Shown here: positions 18,650-27,800 of the stretch, one piece after another
Layout: every line of letters begins with the position of its first letter
Numbering within the stretch: position 1 is the stretch's first letter
DNA from: Streptomyces sp. NRRL F-4489
GTDB lineage: Bacteria > Actinomycetota > Actinomycetes > Streptomycetales > Streptomycetaceae
DNA: 47,755 nucleotides
NCBI RefSeq assembly: GCF_001509485.1
Contig: NZ_LLZI01000240.1
Span: 1-47,755, forward strand
Direction: 5' to 3'
The notes under the pieces: generated by a model
Seen by the model: the letters and a program-made list of their open reading frames with translations, nothing else
What the model was told of the DNA's origin: nothing
The model's database searches: none
Program-made: the position numbers and the translations under genes

Positions 18650-19870
18650 GTGCCCGTGAACCGAGAAGCGCCGGACATCCTGTCACCGGAATTCGCCGCC
18701 GACCCCTACCCGGTCTACCGCGTCCTGCGCGACGACTTCCCGCTGCTGTACCACGAGGCCACCCGCAGCTACCTCGTCTCGCGCTACGAGGACGTCGAAC
18801 GGGCCTTCAAGGACCCGGTGTTCAGCACCGACAACTACGACTGGCAGCTGGAGCCGGTGCACGGCCGCACCATCCTCCAGATGAGCGGCCGGGAGCATGC
18901 CGTCCGCCGGGCCCTGGTCGCCCCGGCGTTCCGCGGCAACGCCCTGGAGGAGTCGTTCCGGCCGGTGATCGAGCGCAATTCGCGGGAGCTGATCGAGGCG
19001 TTCCGCGGCCGGGGCGGCGCCGATCTGGTCGCGGAGTACGCCACCCGCTTCCCGGTCAACGTCATCGCCGACATGCTGGGCCTGGACCGGGCCGACCACG
19101 ACCGCTTCCACCGCTGGTACACCGCGATCATCGGCTTCCTGGGCAACCTCTCCCAGGACCCGGAGGTGGCCGCGGCCGGACTGCGCACCCGCGACGAGTT
19201 CGCCGCGTATCTGCTGCCGATCATCCGCGAGCGCCGGGAGAACCCCGGTGACGACCTGCTGTCGGCGCTGTGCGCCGCGGAGATCGACGGCACCCGGATG
19301 ACCGACGAGGACGTCAAGGCGTTCTGCAGCCTGCTGCTGACCGCGGGCGGGGAGACCACCGACAAGGCGATATCGAGCCTGGTGCACAACCTGCTGCGCC
19401 ACCCGGAGCAGCTGGCCGAGGTACGCGCCGATCCCTCGCTGATCGCGCCGGCGTTCGCGGAGACGCTGCGGTACACCCCGCCGGTGCACATGATCATGCG
19501 GCAGGCGGCGGAGGACGTGGAGATCGGCGGCGGCCTCGTACCCAAGGGCGCCACGGTCACCTGCCTGATCGGCGCGGCCGGGCGGGACGAGCGGCGCTAC
19601 GCCGAACCGGACCGCTTCGACATCCACCGGGCCGACCTCTCGGCGGCCACCGCGTTCTCGGCGGCCGCCGACCATCTGGCGTTCGCGCTCGGCCGGCACT
19701 TCTGCGTCGGCGCGCTGCTGGCGAAGGCGGAGGTCGAGGTGGGGGTGGCGCATCTGCTGGAGGCGCTGCCGGACCTGTCCCTGGCGCCGGGCGCGGAGCC
19801 GCGCGAACTGGGGCTGTTCACCCGGGGGCTGGACGCGCTGCCGGTGCGGTTCGGACCGGCGGCGGACTAG
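18650..19870 (+). CDS. Cytochrome P450 of the CypX (cyclodipeptide-associated, CYP134-like) type
   Basis: 406 aa from GTG 18650, with AGGAG four bases upstream (GTG 18656 is the alternative, 10 bases away). P450 landmarks: I-helix LLLTAGGETTDKA, K-helix ETLR (Glu271, Arg274), and the haem loop FALGRHFCVG with Cys352. Compared from memory with B. subtilis CypX, which oxidises cyclo(Leu-Leu) to pulcherriminic acid, it shares VPKGATVTCLIGAAGRDERR (CypX: IVFCMIGAANRD), FDIHRADL (FNIHREDL) and ATAFSAAADHLAFALG (SAFSGAARHLAFGSG). No cyclodipeptide synthase, ferredoxin or reductase gene is near, so the substrate is open. It converges on the conservon P450, with the parS cluster between. Confidence 0.85.
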   Translation: MPVNREAPDILSPEFAADPYPVYRVLRDDFPLLYHEATRSYLVSRYEDVERAFKDPVFSTDNYDWQLEPVHGRTILQMSGREHAVRRALVAPAFRGNALEESFRPVIERNSRELIEAFRGRGGADLVAEYATRFPVNVIADMLGLDRADHDRFHRWYTAIIGFLGNLSQDPEVAAAGLRTRDEFAAYLLPIIRERRENPGDDLLSALCAAEIDGTRMTDEDVKAFCSLLLTAGGETTDKAISSLVHNLLRHPEQLAEVRADPSLIAPAFAETLRYTPPVHMIMRQAAEDVEIGGGLVPKGATVTCLIGAAGRDERRYAEPDRFDIHRADLSAATAFSAAADHLAFALGRHFCVGALLAKAEVEVGVAHLLEALPDLSLAPGAEPRELGLFTRGLDALPVRFGPAAD

Positions 19871-19903
19871 CGGCCGCCGCGCGAACGCGACGGTGCCGGG
19901 CGA

Positions 19904-19919
19904 TGTTTCACGTGAAACA
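19904..19919. other. parS site 1 (ParB binding site)
   Basis: TGTTTCACGTGAAACA, a perfect 16-bp palindrome identical to the known Streptomyces parS consensus. ParB loads here to form the segregation complex. It is the first of three sites within 104 bases, in the gap between two convergent P450 genes. Confidence 0.93.
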
Positions 19920-19950
19920 CCGTCCGGCACCACAGCGTCGCGTTCGGTGA

Positions 19951-19966
19951 TGTTTCACGTGAAACA
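19951..19966. other. parS site 2 (ParB binding site)
   Basis: Second perfect TGTTTCACGTGAAACA. Its centre is 47 bases from that of site 1. Confidence 0.93.
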
Positions 19967-19991
19967 CCGCGCACGGCCGACCACTTGGCGA

Positions 19992-20007
19992 TGGTTCACG
20001 TGAAACA
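19992..20007. other. parS site 3, one mismatch
   Basis: TGGTTCACGTGAAACA differs from the consensus by one base in the left half. Its centre is 41 bases from that of site 2. It is probably a weaker ParB site. Confidence 0.85.
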
Positions 20008-20052
20008 CGCATCGGCACCGGCCAGTTGCGGACGGTGAGCCGCCCGCGGTCC

Positions 20053-21360
20053 TCAGCCGGACAGTCCGCCGCCGGCGCCCACGGCCGGGATCGGGGTGTA
20101 GGTGGGCGTGAACTCCACCGGCAGGCTGACCAGTCCGCGCATCCACAGCGACGGGTGCCAGGCCAGTTCCGCGTCCGGCACCGCCAGCATCACGTCGGGC
20201 AGCCGGTCCAGCAGCACCTCCACGGCGGCCTTGGCGATCACCTCGGCGATCTCCGGGGCCGGGTAGGGGCAGGCGTGTTCGCCGTGGCTGAAGGACATAT
20301 GGGCCTGGTTGCCGTCCGAGCCCGCGTCGGTGAAGTCCGGGCGTACCTGCGGGTCGCTGTTGGCCGCGGCCAGGCCCAGGATCAGCAGATCGCCGGTGCG
20401 GATCCGGCGGCCGCCGAGCTGGGTGTCGCGCACCGCCCAACGGCCGATGAAGTTCTGCGTCGGGGTGTCGTGCCACAGCACCTCGTTGAGGGCCTGCCCG
20501 ACGCTGCGCCGGCCGCCGGTGAGGCTGAGCGCGAAGCGGTCGTCGGTCAGCATCAGCCGCAGGGTGTTGCCGATCCAGTTGGCGGTCGGCTGCTGGGCGG
20601 CGGCCATCACCACCAGCAGATCGATGACCACCTCCTCCTCGGCCAGCCCGGCCGGGTGGGCCAGCAGCCGGGACGGCACATCGGCGCCCGGCCGCTCCCG
20701 CTTGGCCTTGACCAGCCGCGCCATCCGCTCGGCGACCCGCTGGTGGGCGGCGATGGCGCCCTCGTCCTCGTTCAGCGACGCGGCGATATCGGCGGCGAGT
20801 TCGGGCACCTCGGTGTGCGGGAAGCCGAACAGCTCGGCGATGACCAGCAGCGGGAGCCGGGCGGCGTACCGCGCCATCAGGTCCGCCTCACCGGAGCCGG
20901 CGAACGCGTCGATCAGCCCGTCCGCCAGCCGCTCGCAGATCTGCCGCAGCTCGAACTGGTCGATCGCGGTGAGCGCGTCGCTGATCGCGCCGGCCCGGCG
21001 GCGGTGCTCGGGGCCCTCGGCGAACATCACCGACGGCTGGTAGCCGACGAACGGCAGCAGCGGCCACCCCTCGGGGATCCGCTCCCAGGCGTGCCAGCGC
21101 CGCGAGTCCCGGGCGAACAGCTCGGGGTTGCTGGTGACCTGGTGGAGTTCGCGGTAGCCCATGACGAACCAGCCGGGGATGTCGCCGTCCAGCAGGATCG
21201 GCGCGACCGCGCCGTGGCGGGCGCGCATCTCGCGGTACAGCCGGGCCGGGTCGCCGCTCAGACCGGCGCCGTAGAGCGGCACGGCCTCCGTACCGCCGGG
21301 ACCGGCCGCCCCGGCCCCGAAGGGGCAGCCGCCGGCGGTGGGGTGCTGCTGCTCGGTCAC
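20053..21360 (-). CDS. cvnE: Conservon cytochrome P450 lacking ExxR (CYP157-like, CvnE)
   Basis: 435 aa. GTG 21360 overlaps the cvnD stop by 4 bases (GTGA), so it is translationally coupled as the last conservon gene. The haem loop is FSHGEHACPYPA with Cys364. The K-helix motif that is ExxR in nearly all P450s reads EVLW here (Glu293 to Trp296). The I-helix has AAAQQPTANWIGN instead of (A/G)Gx(D/E)T. Both departures are known for CYP157 proteins of Streptomyces conservons, which keep the haem Cys but lose ExxR. The substrate is unknown; a haem sensor or effector of the Cvn G-protein system is possible. No ferredoxin gene is nearby. Confidence 0.9.
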   Translation of the reverse strand: MTEQQHPTAGGCPFGAGAAGPGGTEAVPLYGAGLSGDPARLYREMRARHGAVAPILLDGDIPGWFVMGYRELHQVTSNPELFARDSRRWHAWERIPEGWPLLPFVGYQPSVMFAEGPEHRRRAGAISDALTAIDQFELRQICERLADGLIDAFAGSGEADLMARYAARLPLLVIAELFGFPHTEVPELAADIAASLNEDEGAIAAHQRVAERMARLVKAKRERPGADVPSRLLAHPAGLAEEEVVIDLLVVMAAAQQPTANWIGNTLRLMLTDDRFALSLTGGRRSVGQALNEVLWHDTPTQNFIGRWAVRDTQLGGRRIRTGDLLILGLAAANSDPQVRPDFTDAGSDGNQAHMSFSHGEHACPYPAPEIAEVIAKAAVEVLLDRLPDVMLAVPDAELAWHPSLWMRGLVSLPVEFTPTYTPIPAVGAGGGLSG

Positions 21361-22019
21361 GGTGCGGTCTCCGCGGTCTCCTGGACGGGTACGGCGTCCC
21401 GGGTGGACAGGTCGTAGAGGTGGTTGACCAGGGCGATCAGCACAGCCTTGCTGGACTCCCGGTCGCGGGCGTCGCAGGCGACCAGCGGCACCTCCGGCGA
21501 GAGGTCCAGCGCCTCGCGGATCTGCGTGAGGGTGTGCCGGTCGCCGCCGAAGTCGTTGTGCGCGACGATGAACGGCATCCCGTGCGCCTCCAGCCGGTCG
21601 ATGGCGTACCAGGAGCCGTCCACCCGGCGGGTGTCGACGAGCACCACGGCGCCCAGGGTGCCGGAGAACAGCCGGTCCCACAGGAACCAGAAGCGCTCCT
21701 GGCCGGGCGCGCCGAAGAGGTACAGCACCGCGCTGTCGTTGATGGTGATCCGGCCGAAGTCGAAGGCGACGGTGGTGGTCGTCTTGCCCTCGACGCCGGT
21801 CGGGTCGTCGACGCCGACCCCGGCGCGGGTCATCGTCTCCTCGGTGTTCAGCGGCCGGATCTCGCTCACCGAGCGGACCATGGTGGTCTTGCCGACGCCG
21901 AAGCCGCCGACGATCACGATCTTCAGGCCGTTGTCGGCGGTGGCGCTCAGCGGGGAGCGGTCGGCATCGGTGCCGGCGGCACCGGCCGGATCCGCGCTCT
22001 CAGAGGCGGTGGAGTGCAT
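21357..22019 (-). CDS. cvnD: Conservon small GTPase (CvnD)
   Basis: 220 aa. G1 P-loop GGFGVGKTT (Lys44), switch region EETMTRAGVGVDD, G3-like LFGAPGQERFWFLWD, G4-like VAHNDFGG and G5-like VACDARDR: the atypical Ras-like GTPase set found in conservons and in MglA relatives. The stretch after the P-loop includes SVSEIRPLNTEE, typical of CvnD. ATG 22019 is preceded by a strong AAGGAGG six or so bases away, inside the end of cvnC (20-base overlap). The protein probably switches between GDP and GTP at the membrane with CvnB as its roadblock partner. Confidence 0.95.
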   Translation of the reverse strand: MHSTASESADPAGAAGTDADRSPLSATADNGLKIVIVGGFGVGKTTMVRSVSEIRPLNTEETMTRAGVGVDDPTGVEGKTTTTVAFDFGRITINDSAVLYLFGAPGQERFWFLWDRLFSGTLGAVVLVDTRRVDGSWYAIDRLEAHGMPFIVAHNDFGGDRHTLTQIREALDLSPEVPLVACDARDRESSKAVLIALVNHLYDLSTRDAVPVQETAETAP

Positions 22020-22356
22020 CGAGCACCTCCTTCAGCAGGTCGGCATCGGGGAGTTGGGCGGTCGCGGCGACGCGCGGGTGCCGGGCGGTGACCTGGCCGC
22101 GGTCGAGCAGGTCGGACAGCAGGATCCGGACCACGCTGACCGGCATCCGCAGCTCCGCCGAGATCTCCACCACGGCCGTCGGACGCCGGCACAGGGTCAG
22201 GATCCGGGCATGCTCGGACTGCATGCCCGGCGTCGGGTCGGATTCGCTGACGATGAGGGTCACCAGGTCCAGCACCCGGTCGTCGGCGGCGCGGCTGCGG
22301 CCGCCGGTCACCGTGTACAGCCGGTCCGGATCGTCGTCAGGACCGAGCCGCTTCAT
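22000..22356 (-). CDS. cvnC: Conservon DUF742 protein (CvnC)
   Basis: 118 aa. It starts MKRLGPDDDPDRLYTVTGGR and contains EHARILTLCRRPTAVVEISA and RMPVSVVRILLSDLLDRGQV, the winged-helix-like DUF742 core, then LLKEVLDALHRL at the end. The biochemical role is not known; it always sits between the roadblock and GTPase genes. Its ATG overlaps the cvnB stop (ATGA), and its end overlaps the start of cvnD. Confidence 0.95.
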   Translation of the reverse strand: MKRLGPDDDPDRLYTVTGGRSRAADDRVLDLVTLIVSESDPTPGMQSEHARILTLCRRPTAVVEISAELRMPVSVVRILLSDLLDRGQVTARHPRVAATAQLPDADLLKEVLDALHRL

Positions 22357-22766
22357 GCGGATTGCCCGCTCTCACCACGCGGGGCGGCCTGGAGGTACTC
22401 GCCGATCTGCTCCACCAGCTCGTTCATGTTGAAGCCGATCAGGCCGACGTCGGCGTCCTCGACGGCGATCAGCGCCAGATGCGCGCCGTTGCCCGCCTCG
22501 ACGATGAACAGCACCCCGCCGTGGAACTCCGTCATCGCCTGCCGGACGCCGCCGGTGCCGTCGCCGAACTCCACGGACGCGCCGTGCGACAGGCTCTGGA
22601 TGCCCGAGGCGATGGCGGCCAGCTGGTCGGCCTGGTCGACGGTGAGGTCCTTGGAGTGGCAGAGCTTCAGCCCGTCCCGGGACAGGACCAGCGCGTGCCG
22701 GGCTCCCGGGGTTTTCTGGAGCAGGTTCTCCAGCATCCAGTCGAGGCTGTGGTCGGTGGTGTTCAT
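22353..22766 (-). CDS. cvnB: Conservon roadblock/LC7 protein (CvnB)
   Basis: 137 aa. LDWMLENLLQKTPGARHALV, SRDGLKLCHSKDL and QADQLAAIASGIQSLSHGAS give the roadblock/LC7 fold (about residues 8-100), a known regulator of small GTPases. VLFIVEAGNGAHLALIAVED forms the later strands. The ATG shares four bases with the cvnA stop. It is expected to bind CvnD and influence nucleotide exchange or hydrolysis. Confidence 0.95.
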   Translation of the reverse strand: MNTTDHSLDWMLENLLQKTPGARHALVLSRDGLKLCHSKDLTVDQADQLAAIASGIQSLSHGASVEFGDGTGGVRQAMTEFHGGVLFIVEAGNGAHLALIAVEDADVGLIGFNMNELVEQIGEYLQAAPRGESGQSA

Positions 22767-24412
22767 CGGGTCTCGTCCTCCGGAGGTGCTGGAGAGGGTG
22801 CGGGGGGTGGAGCGGGGGTGCCGCTGCCGCGGGGGCGGCCGGCGTCGTCCGGGCCGCCTTTGCCCTGGACGGCCCGGCGGAAGGCGCGGAACCGGGCCGC
22901 GGACTCCTCCCGGGAGCGGGCGGGCCGGGGCGCCGCGTCGCGGGCCGGCGTACGGCCGCCGGCCGGGCCGGTGCCCATGGGCGCGCCGGCCAGCGTCTGG
23001 CCGCGGCGGCGCTTGGGCAGGCCGCTCTCGCCGATCTCGGGGGCGGGGGCCGGCTCGGGGGCGGGACCAGGGGCGTCGGCGGCGTCGGCGGACGCGGGGC
23101 CGGACGCGGGCGCGTCGGCGGCGGGGGCGTCGTCGGCGGAGGCCCCGGGCCGGGGCGCGCGCCGCGGCAGGGGCGCCAGGTCACCGGCCGCGGGCGCCTG
23201 CGGGGCCGGCCCGGCGTCGGGGGCCCGGCGCGGCGCGGGGACGGCGGGACGGGTGGCGGACACCGGGCGGGCGGCGGGCGCGGGCCGGCCGGCCACCGGC
23301 GGCTCCGCGTCCGCCCGGCCCGGCCGCCGCGCCTCGGTCACCAGCTGCTGCGGGATCAGTACGACGACGCCCGTACCGCCGCGCGCCGACGGCCGGAAGG
23401 AGACGTTCAGACCGTGCTTGCGGGCCAGGCAGCCGACGACCGCGAGGCCCAGCCGGGTCCCGGACAGCGACATCAGGTCCAGGGTGTCGGCGGAGACCGT
23501 CTCCTGGGCGCGCTGCAGCGCGGCCTCGCCCATCACCAGCCCGCTGTCCTCGACGCTGACCACCACACCGGCCTGCGCCTCCTCCACGTACACGTGCACC
23601 GGCGACGACGGCGGGGAGAACGAGGCGGCGTTGTCCATGATCTCGGCCAGCGCGTGCATGATGCCCTCGGCCGCGTGTCCTGCGATCGCGACCTCGCTGC
23701 TGTGGTGCAGCTGGATCCGGCGGTAGGCGCTGATCCGGCCCATCGCGCCGCGCAGGATGGACTCCATGGCGATCGGCTTGTTCCAGCGGCGGCCGGAGCG
23801 GGCGCCGGTCAGTACCGCGATGCTGTCCGCCAGCCGGCCGGCCTGGGCGGTCGTGTGGTCCAGCTTCAGCAGGTCGCCCAGGACCTCCTCGCCGTGGCGG
23901 TTCTCCATCTCGCGCAGATCGGCGAGCATGCCGGTGGCGAGCGCCTGCACCCGGCCCGCGGCGTTGGCGCACGCGGACATCGCCGCGGCCCGCATCCGCT
24001 CACCGCGCCCGACCTCCTCGGCGACCGTCCGCAGGATCCGCTGGTGCGCCGCGGCCCGCGGCAGGGCGATCCGGTCCAGCGCGGTGTCCGCCGACGCGCC
24101 CTCGCGCACCAGGGCGACCAGTGCGGGCAGCGTCTCGTCCGCCAGCCGCTCGGCCTCGGCCCGGATGTCGGCGATCCGCGCCCGGTGGTGCCGGACCAGC
24201 CGCGCCTGGAAGACGGCGGTGGCCAGTGCCGCACCGATCAGCACCGCACCGGCGCCGGCGCTCCACGCGACCGGCGTCCGGGCCGCCTCGGGCAGCAGCG
24301 CGACGAGCCAGACACCCAGTCCGCCGGTCACCACGAGGGCGGCCGCCAGGGTACGCAGTGCGGCGCCCAGCGGCGTGGGCGCCGCCCGGCGGGAGGATAT
24401 CCGTGGTGGCAT
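22763..24412 (-). CDS. cvnA: Conservon sensor histidine-kinase-like protein (CvnA)
   Basis: 549 aa. Two membrane helices lie near the N-terminus (LAAALVVTGGLGVWLVALL and VLIGAALATAVFQARLV). A coiled region with GDLLKLDHTTAQAGRLADSI follows, where His186 is in the phosphoacceptor position. Then comes the HATPase domain with N-box EIMDNAASFSPPSSPV, G1-like VSVEDSGLVM and G2-like SGTRLGLAVVG. The last 180 residues are Pro/Ala-rich and disordered. ATG 24412 has GAGGAC upstream at good distance. It heads the five-gene unit cvnA-B-C-D-E; CvnA is thought to anchor the others at the membrane. No partner response regulator is present. Confidence 0.93.
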   Translation of the reverse strand: MPPRISSRRAAPTPLGAALRTLAAALVVTGGLGVWLVALLPEAARTPVAWSAGAGAVLIGAALATAVFQARLVRHHRARIADIRAEAERLADETLPALVALVREGASADTALDRIALPRAAAHQRILRTVAEEVGRGERMRAAAMSACANAAGRVQALATGMLADLREMENRHGEEVLGDLLKLDHTTAQAGRLADSIAVLTGARSGRRWNKPIAMESILRGAMGRISAYRRIQLHHSSEVAIAGHAAEGIMHALAEIMDNAASFSPPSSPVHVYVEEAQAGVVVSVEDSGLVMGEAALQRAQETVSADTLDLMSLSGTRLGLAVVGCLARKHGLNVSFRPSARGGTGVVVLIPQQLVTEARRPGRADAEPPVAGRPAPAARPVSATRPAVPAPRRAPDAGPAPQAPAAGDLAPLPRRAPRPGASADDAPAADAPASGPASADAADAPGPAPEPAPAPEIGESGLPKRRRGQTLAGAPMGTGPAGGRTPARDAAPRPARSREESAARFRAFRRAVQGKGGPDDAGRPRGSGTPAPPPAPSPAPPEDETR

Positions 24413-24562
24413 CAAACAGGTCCTCGGGTGCGATGGCGGCGGCCGGACGGCTGGCGGGCGGACCGCGGAACGGGCCCGGGGCATCGGGGTGCCGAGCCTC
24501 GGCGGGCGCCGTCCACGACGGGTTACGGGTGCGACGAGCAGGTGAGCGAAGATCGCCCTGGC

Positions 24563-24590
24563 ACTCTAGCCGGTCGCGGCGATCCGGCAA
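24563..24590 (-). promoter_or_regulatory. Promoter of the conservon operon
   Basis: On the minus strand TTGCCG (24590-24585), a 16-base spacer and TAGAGT (24568-24563) resemble a housekeeping sigma promoter. It lies about 150 bases before cvnA. The rest of the 399-base gap 24413-24811 shows only a hairpin at 24617. Confidence 0.55.
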
Positions 24591-24616
24591 CTCCCGCGGC
24601 ACACTCCACGTTTGAC

Positions 24617-24633
24617 GCCCCGTTTGCCGGGGC
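24617..24633 (-). terminator. Hairpin downstream of the sacsin-like gene
   Basis: GCCCCG (24617-24622), loop TTTGC, CGGGGC (24628-24633). It lies some 180 bases past the stop of the upstream ATPase gene and just before the cvn promoter, so it may end transcription of the former. There is no T-tract. Confidence 0.45.
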
Positions 24634-24811
24634 CGTCCCGCTTATCCGGTTACGCACGCCCGGGCGGCACACTCCCGGGCCCGCGACGACCGTACGACGA
24701 CCGCACGACCGCCCCGCGACGGCCGCGGGGCGGCCCCCGGACCTCCGCCCGCGAACCGCCCCGCCTCCTCCGTACCGGAACCGGACCCGACCCGGGCCCC
24801 GGACCCGGCCG

Positions 24812-27800
24812 TCAGTCGAACCACCGCTCCCGCGCCAGCTCCTCGCCCCGCTCCGGGTCCTCCAGCAGCGCCGCGACCTCGAAGCGCCGCGGCCACTGCC
24901 CGGCCGCCCAGGCCAGCCCGGCCGCGAGCCCCTCCAGCGTCGCCGCGTGCAGGGTGCCGTCCGGCGTCCACCGCCAGTCCAGCTCCGCCGTCCCGTCCGG
25001 GCCGTCGACCAGCAGCTCCTCGTGCTCGGTGTACGTGACGGGGACGGCCGGGCCGAGCAGCGCGCGGACCGCGTCCGGGACGTCGTGGACCTCGCCCTCG
25101 GACCGCACCCGGGCGGTGACCGCCTCGCTCAGCCGCTCCACCTGGAACAGCTCGGCCAGCTCCGCGGCCCGGGCCGGCCGCACCGGCAGCAGCGGCCGGC
25201 CGCCGGCCAGCGGCATCAGGTCCGGGGCGTCCGCGACCACCGCGTCCGCCGCGTCCACCACCCGGATCTCCCCGCCGGCCACCGCCCGCACCTCGTCCGG
25301 CAGCGTCACCTGATCGGGGTCGAGATCGGCCAGCAGCCCGTACAGGGCGTGCAGTTGGGCGGTGCCCACCGGCCGGTCCGGGTCGGCGAGCCGGGCCAGC
25401 AGCTCGGCCGCGCCGCCCGGCTCGTCCAGCAGCGCCGCGACCGAGGTGCGGACGCCGAGCGCGCGCAGCACCTGCGCGTCCACCCGGCCCGCGTCCGCCG
25501 CCTCGTACAGCCCGGCCAGCAGCGGATCGCCGCCCGCGGCGCGCAGCCCGGCGGGGCGGCGCCCGTCCAGCACCGGGTGGCCGCGCAGCCACCACGCGGT
25601 GTACGGGCGCACCGACTCCGTCGTGCCGTCCGGGAGCAGGACCCGCACCGGCGCGGTCAGGGCGTCCCGCAGCGGCGGCTGGGAGAGCATCTCCAGCACC
25701 CGCGGCCAGGCGTCGTCGGCGACCAGGTCCAGATCGCGGACCGCGACCAGCTCGGTGACGACCGGCGGCACCGGCGTCTCCGGCAGCGCGTCGAGGAGGT
25801 CCTCGCACCACACGTCGACGGCGTCCAGCAGTCCGGCGTCGTCCGGCTCGGGGAAGTCGCTGTCGCGCGGCTCCAGTTCGTCCGGGTCGAGCACCACATC
25901 GGTGGCCCGCACCAGCGCGAAGGTGGCCAGCACGCCCACCGCGGTGAGCGGCTGCCCGCCCCAGCGCTCCGCCAACTCCGCGTCGCAGGCGGCGAGTTCA
26001 CCCTCCCGGATGACCTGCTCGAAGTCGCTGCCCGGCAGGACCAGTTCACCGGCCGGCGCCAGCTCGCCGTCCTCGTCGGGCAGCGCCAGCGCCGCCAGCC
26101 ACGGCTCGTCACCGGGCGCCAGACCGGCGTCCCGGACCAGCCCGAGCACCGCCTCGGCCAGCTCCTCGGCGCCCAGCGGCACCCCGGCGCCGGGCGCGAG
26201 TTCGTCCTCGAAGACGTCGTAGGCGTCCTCGTCGGCGTCCAGGGAGTTGGCGACCGCGGCCCGCACCTGCGGGGTGGTCAGGACGGCGCGGGGCGCCGCC
26301 GGGGTCGCGCCCAGCTTCTCCAGCAGCGGGTGGACCGCCTCCGGGTGGGCGACCTTCAGGCCGAGCCGGGTCAGCGCCCGGTGCCGGCCGGCCGCGTCCT
26401 CGCCCCCGTCCGGGCCGCCGCCGGGCAGCGGCAGCAGCACCTGGCGCGGCCCGATGACCGTCCGCCCGGTGCCCGCCAGCGGCACCGGCAGGCCGCTGAG
26501 CCGGTCCGGGTCGGTGCCGGCCAGCGCGTCGTAGAGCCGCCACCACCACTCCGGGGCGCGCTCCACGCCCGCCAGCCGGTCGATCATCTCGGTGAGCGGC
26601 ACCCGGGCCACGCCCAGCGCCCGCAGCTCCTGGCGGCGCTCCAGCCCGGCCGGCAGCAGCCCCGGGAACAGCTCGGCCAGCACTCCGACCGCCGCCGCGC
26701 CCGCGCCCTCCACCAGCTCGGCGTCCACCGGCCGCAGCACGTACCGCTCCGCGGCCTCCTCGTCCCACTCGCCGGCCGCCTCCGGGGCGGCCCCGGCGGG
26801 CGCCGCCGCGCTCGGCAGGAACCGCACCCGCGGCAGCAGCGCCAGGATCCGCCGCCGCACCTCGCCGTCCAGCGCGCCCTTGCCCAGCGGGCCCGGTACG
26901 AGGTCCAGGGTGTCCGCCGACACCGGCTGCCACCGGCCCAGCAGGTCCGCGTACGCGGCGGCGGCCCGGCCGGACAGGAAGTCCGCCAGCGGCCCGGGCG
27001 CGACATGGCGCCGGGTCGGCTCCAGCGGGAACGAGGCGATCAGCAGCGCCGGCAGGCCCAGCGGCTCATCGGTCGGGGTCGGCGCGTGCACCACCGGCGC
27101 GGTGCCCGGCCGGACCGGCGCGCCGGCCTCGTCCACCGGCACCGCCCAGGTCACCGACCAGAACGGCCGCAGCCGCTCCTCCACCGGGCGGTCCGCCAGC
27201 AGCGCCGGGTCCAGCGGCCCGCCGTCGGACGCCACCCGCCAGCGGGTCGCGCCCCGCTCGCTGTCGTCGATGACGACCAGCTCACCGTCCTGACGGCGGG
27301 TCAGGGTCCGGACGCCCTCCGGGGTCTCCACCACGACCTCGGCGAGCCCCGGCAGCGTCAGCAGCAGCGCCGCGTCGATCCCGGCCAGCAGCCGTTCGGC
27401 GAGGTCCTGCGCGGCGCCGTCCCGCAGCGGCAGCACCACCGCGGTGTCGTAGCCCTCCGGCGCGGTGCCCTCCGCGGGCAGCGGCAGCCGCAGCAGCGGT
27501 ACGTGGCCCTCGCGGCGCCGGAGTTCACCGCCCAGGCCGGGGCTGTGCGCGGCCACCGCCTCGGTCAGCTCCCGGGCCTCGGCCAGCGACCAGCGGACGC
27601 CGCCGGTCCGGCCCACCAGCGCCGGTTCGTCGCTGACCGCCAGCACCGCGGCGAACCCGACGCCGAACCGGCCCACCGCGCCGGCCGCCGCGCCGCTCTC
27701 CCGCTTCGCCGAGGCCCGCAGCGTCGAGAGCGATTCGACGCCGGCGGCGTCCAGCGGCGCGCCGGTGTTGGACGCGACGAGCACCGCCGGGGCGCCGCCG

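Noticed and set aside
19880..19990. Short peptide containing MFHVKH at the end of a plus-strand frame
   Set aside because: The codons are the parS palindrome itself; MFHVKH is a known artefact of translating parS.
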